Source: Actinobacteria bacterium IMCC25003 | Lineage (GTDB): Bacteria > Actinomycetota > Actinomycetes > Nanopelagicales > Nanopelagicaceae | Assembly: GCA_002284855.1 (NCBI GenBank) | Contig: CP015603.1 | Coordinates: 372,001 to 436,000, forward strand | Direction of reading: 5' to 3' | DNA length: 64,000 nucleotides | In this document: one piece after another, positions 63,996-64,000 of the stretch | Layout of the letters: the number at the start of each line of letters is the position of its first letter | Numbering within the stretch: the first letter of the stretch is position 1 | Position numbers and translations under genes: made by a program | Notes under the pieces: generated by a model | Seen by the model: only the letters and a program-made list of their open reading frames with translations | Database searches by the model: none | Told to the model about the DNA's origin: nothing

Positions 63996-64000
63996 AGCCT

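Noticed and set aside
1-64000. CRISPR arrays, insertion sequences, integrases or prophage genes
   Set aside because: I saw no regularly spaced repeats, transposase motifs or phage structural genes in any part of the window.

Overview
The window looks like a chromosomal stretch of a small-genome actinobacterium. Evidence seen: genes are packed with 1-4 base overlaps, there are no insertion sequences or phage genes, and base composition is moderate rather than the high GC of most Actinobacteria. Gene order matches known actinobacterial blocks: histidine phosphatase-resA-ccdA-resB-ccsB, then menA/E/B/C/D/F-menG-nuoA to nuoN-polyprenyl synthase, and separately rpmG-two MaoC genes-murB-aspC-tRNA-Trp-secE-nusG-rplK-rplA-rplJ-rplL. 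The freshwater acI lineage (order Nanopelagicales, e.g. Planktophila) is my best guess; this is inference from architecture, not a database result. No stretch above about 300 bases lacks a gene or RNA.

Layout. 1-9 kb: a gene fragment, a secreted HExxH protein, a glutaredoxin-like protein, an XPB-type helicase operon containing an M20 peptidase, a HAD hydrolase and a histidine phosphatase. 9-13.6 kb: system II cytochrome c biogenesis (ResA, CcdA, ResB, CcsB) plus a PQ-loop membrane protein. 13.6-21.8 kb: menaquinone synthesis (menA, menE, menB, menC, menD, menF, menG) with a biotin transporter bioY. 21.9-37.9 kb: the complete 14-subunit complex I operon (nuoA-N) ending in a polyprenyl diphosphate synthase. 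Together 9-38 kb is a respiratory block: it makes the quinone, the quinone's side chain, the dehydrogenase that reduces it and the cytochrome c maturation machinery.

37.9-39.5 kb: a RarD-type transporter, a YajQ protein and tRNA-Tyr with a strong bidirectional terminator. 39.5-49.3 kb: a divergent sugar-acid catabolic cluster. A ribose-type ABC transporter, aldo-keto reductase, mutarotase, lactonase, fuconate dehydratase, short-chain dehydrogenase, FAH-family enzyme and 2-hydroxyacid dehydrogenase together read as non-phosphorylative L-fucose (and possibly D-arabinose) oxidation. The two arms appear to start from one palindromic promoter. 49.3-53 kb: msrB and a second sugar ABC transporter without its own ATPase. 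53-55.7 kb: CoA-binding protein, FUSC-type membrane protein, and a 39-residue cysteine-rich protein coupled to a quinone oxidoreductase. 55.7-64 kb: tRNA-Thr, tRNA-Met, rpmG, two MaoC hydratases, a glycosyltransferase with a CysS-like N-terminus, murB, aspC, tRNA-Trp and the secE-rplL block with an L10 leader and attenuator.

A recurring signal is a TAnnnT hexamer 6-7 bases upstream of an initiation codon that has no Shine-Dalgarno sequence. This suggests many genes here are read from leaderless mRNAs. I saw no clearly new defence or mobile system; the most interesting items are the sugar cluster, its shared promoter, the ATT start of menA, the glycosyltransferase fusion and the small cysteine-rich protein.
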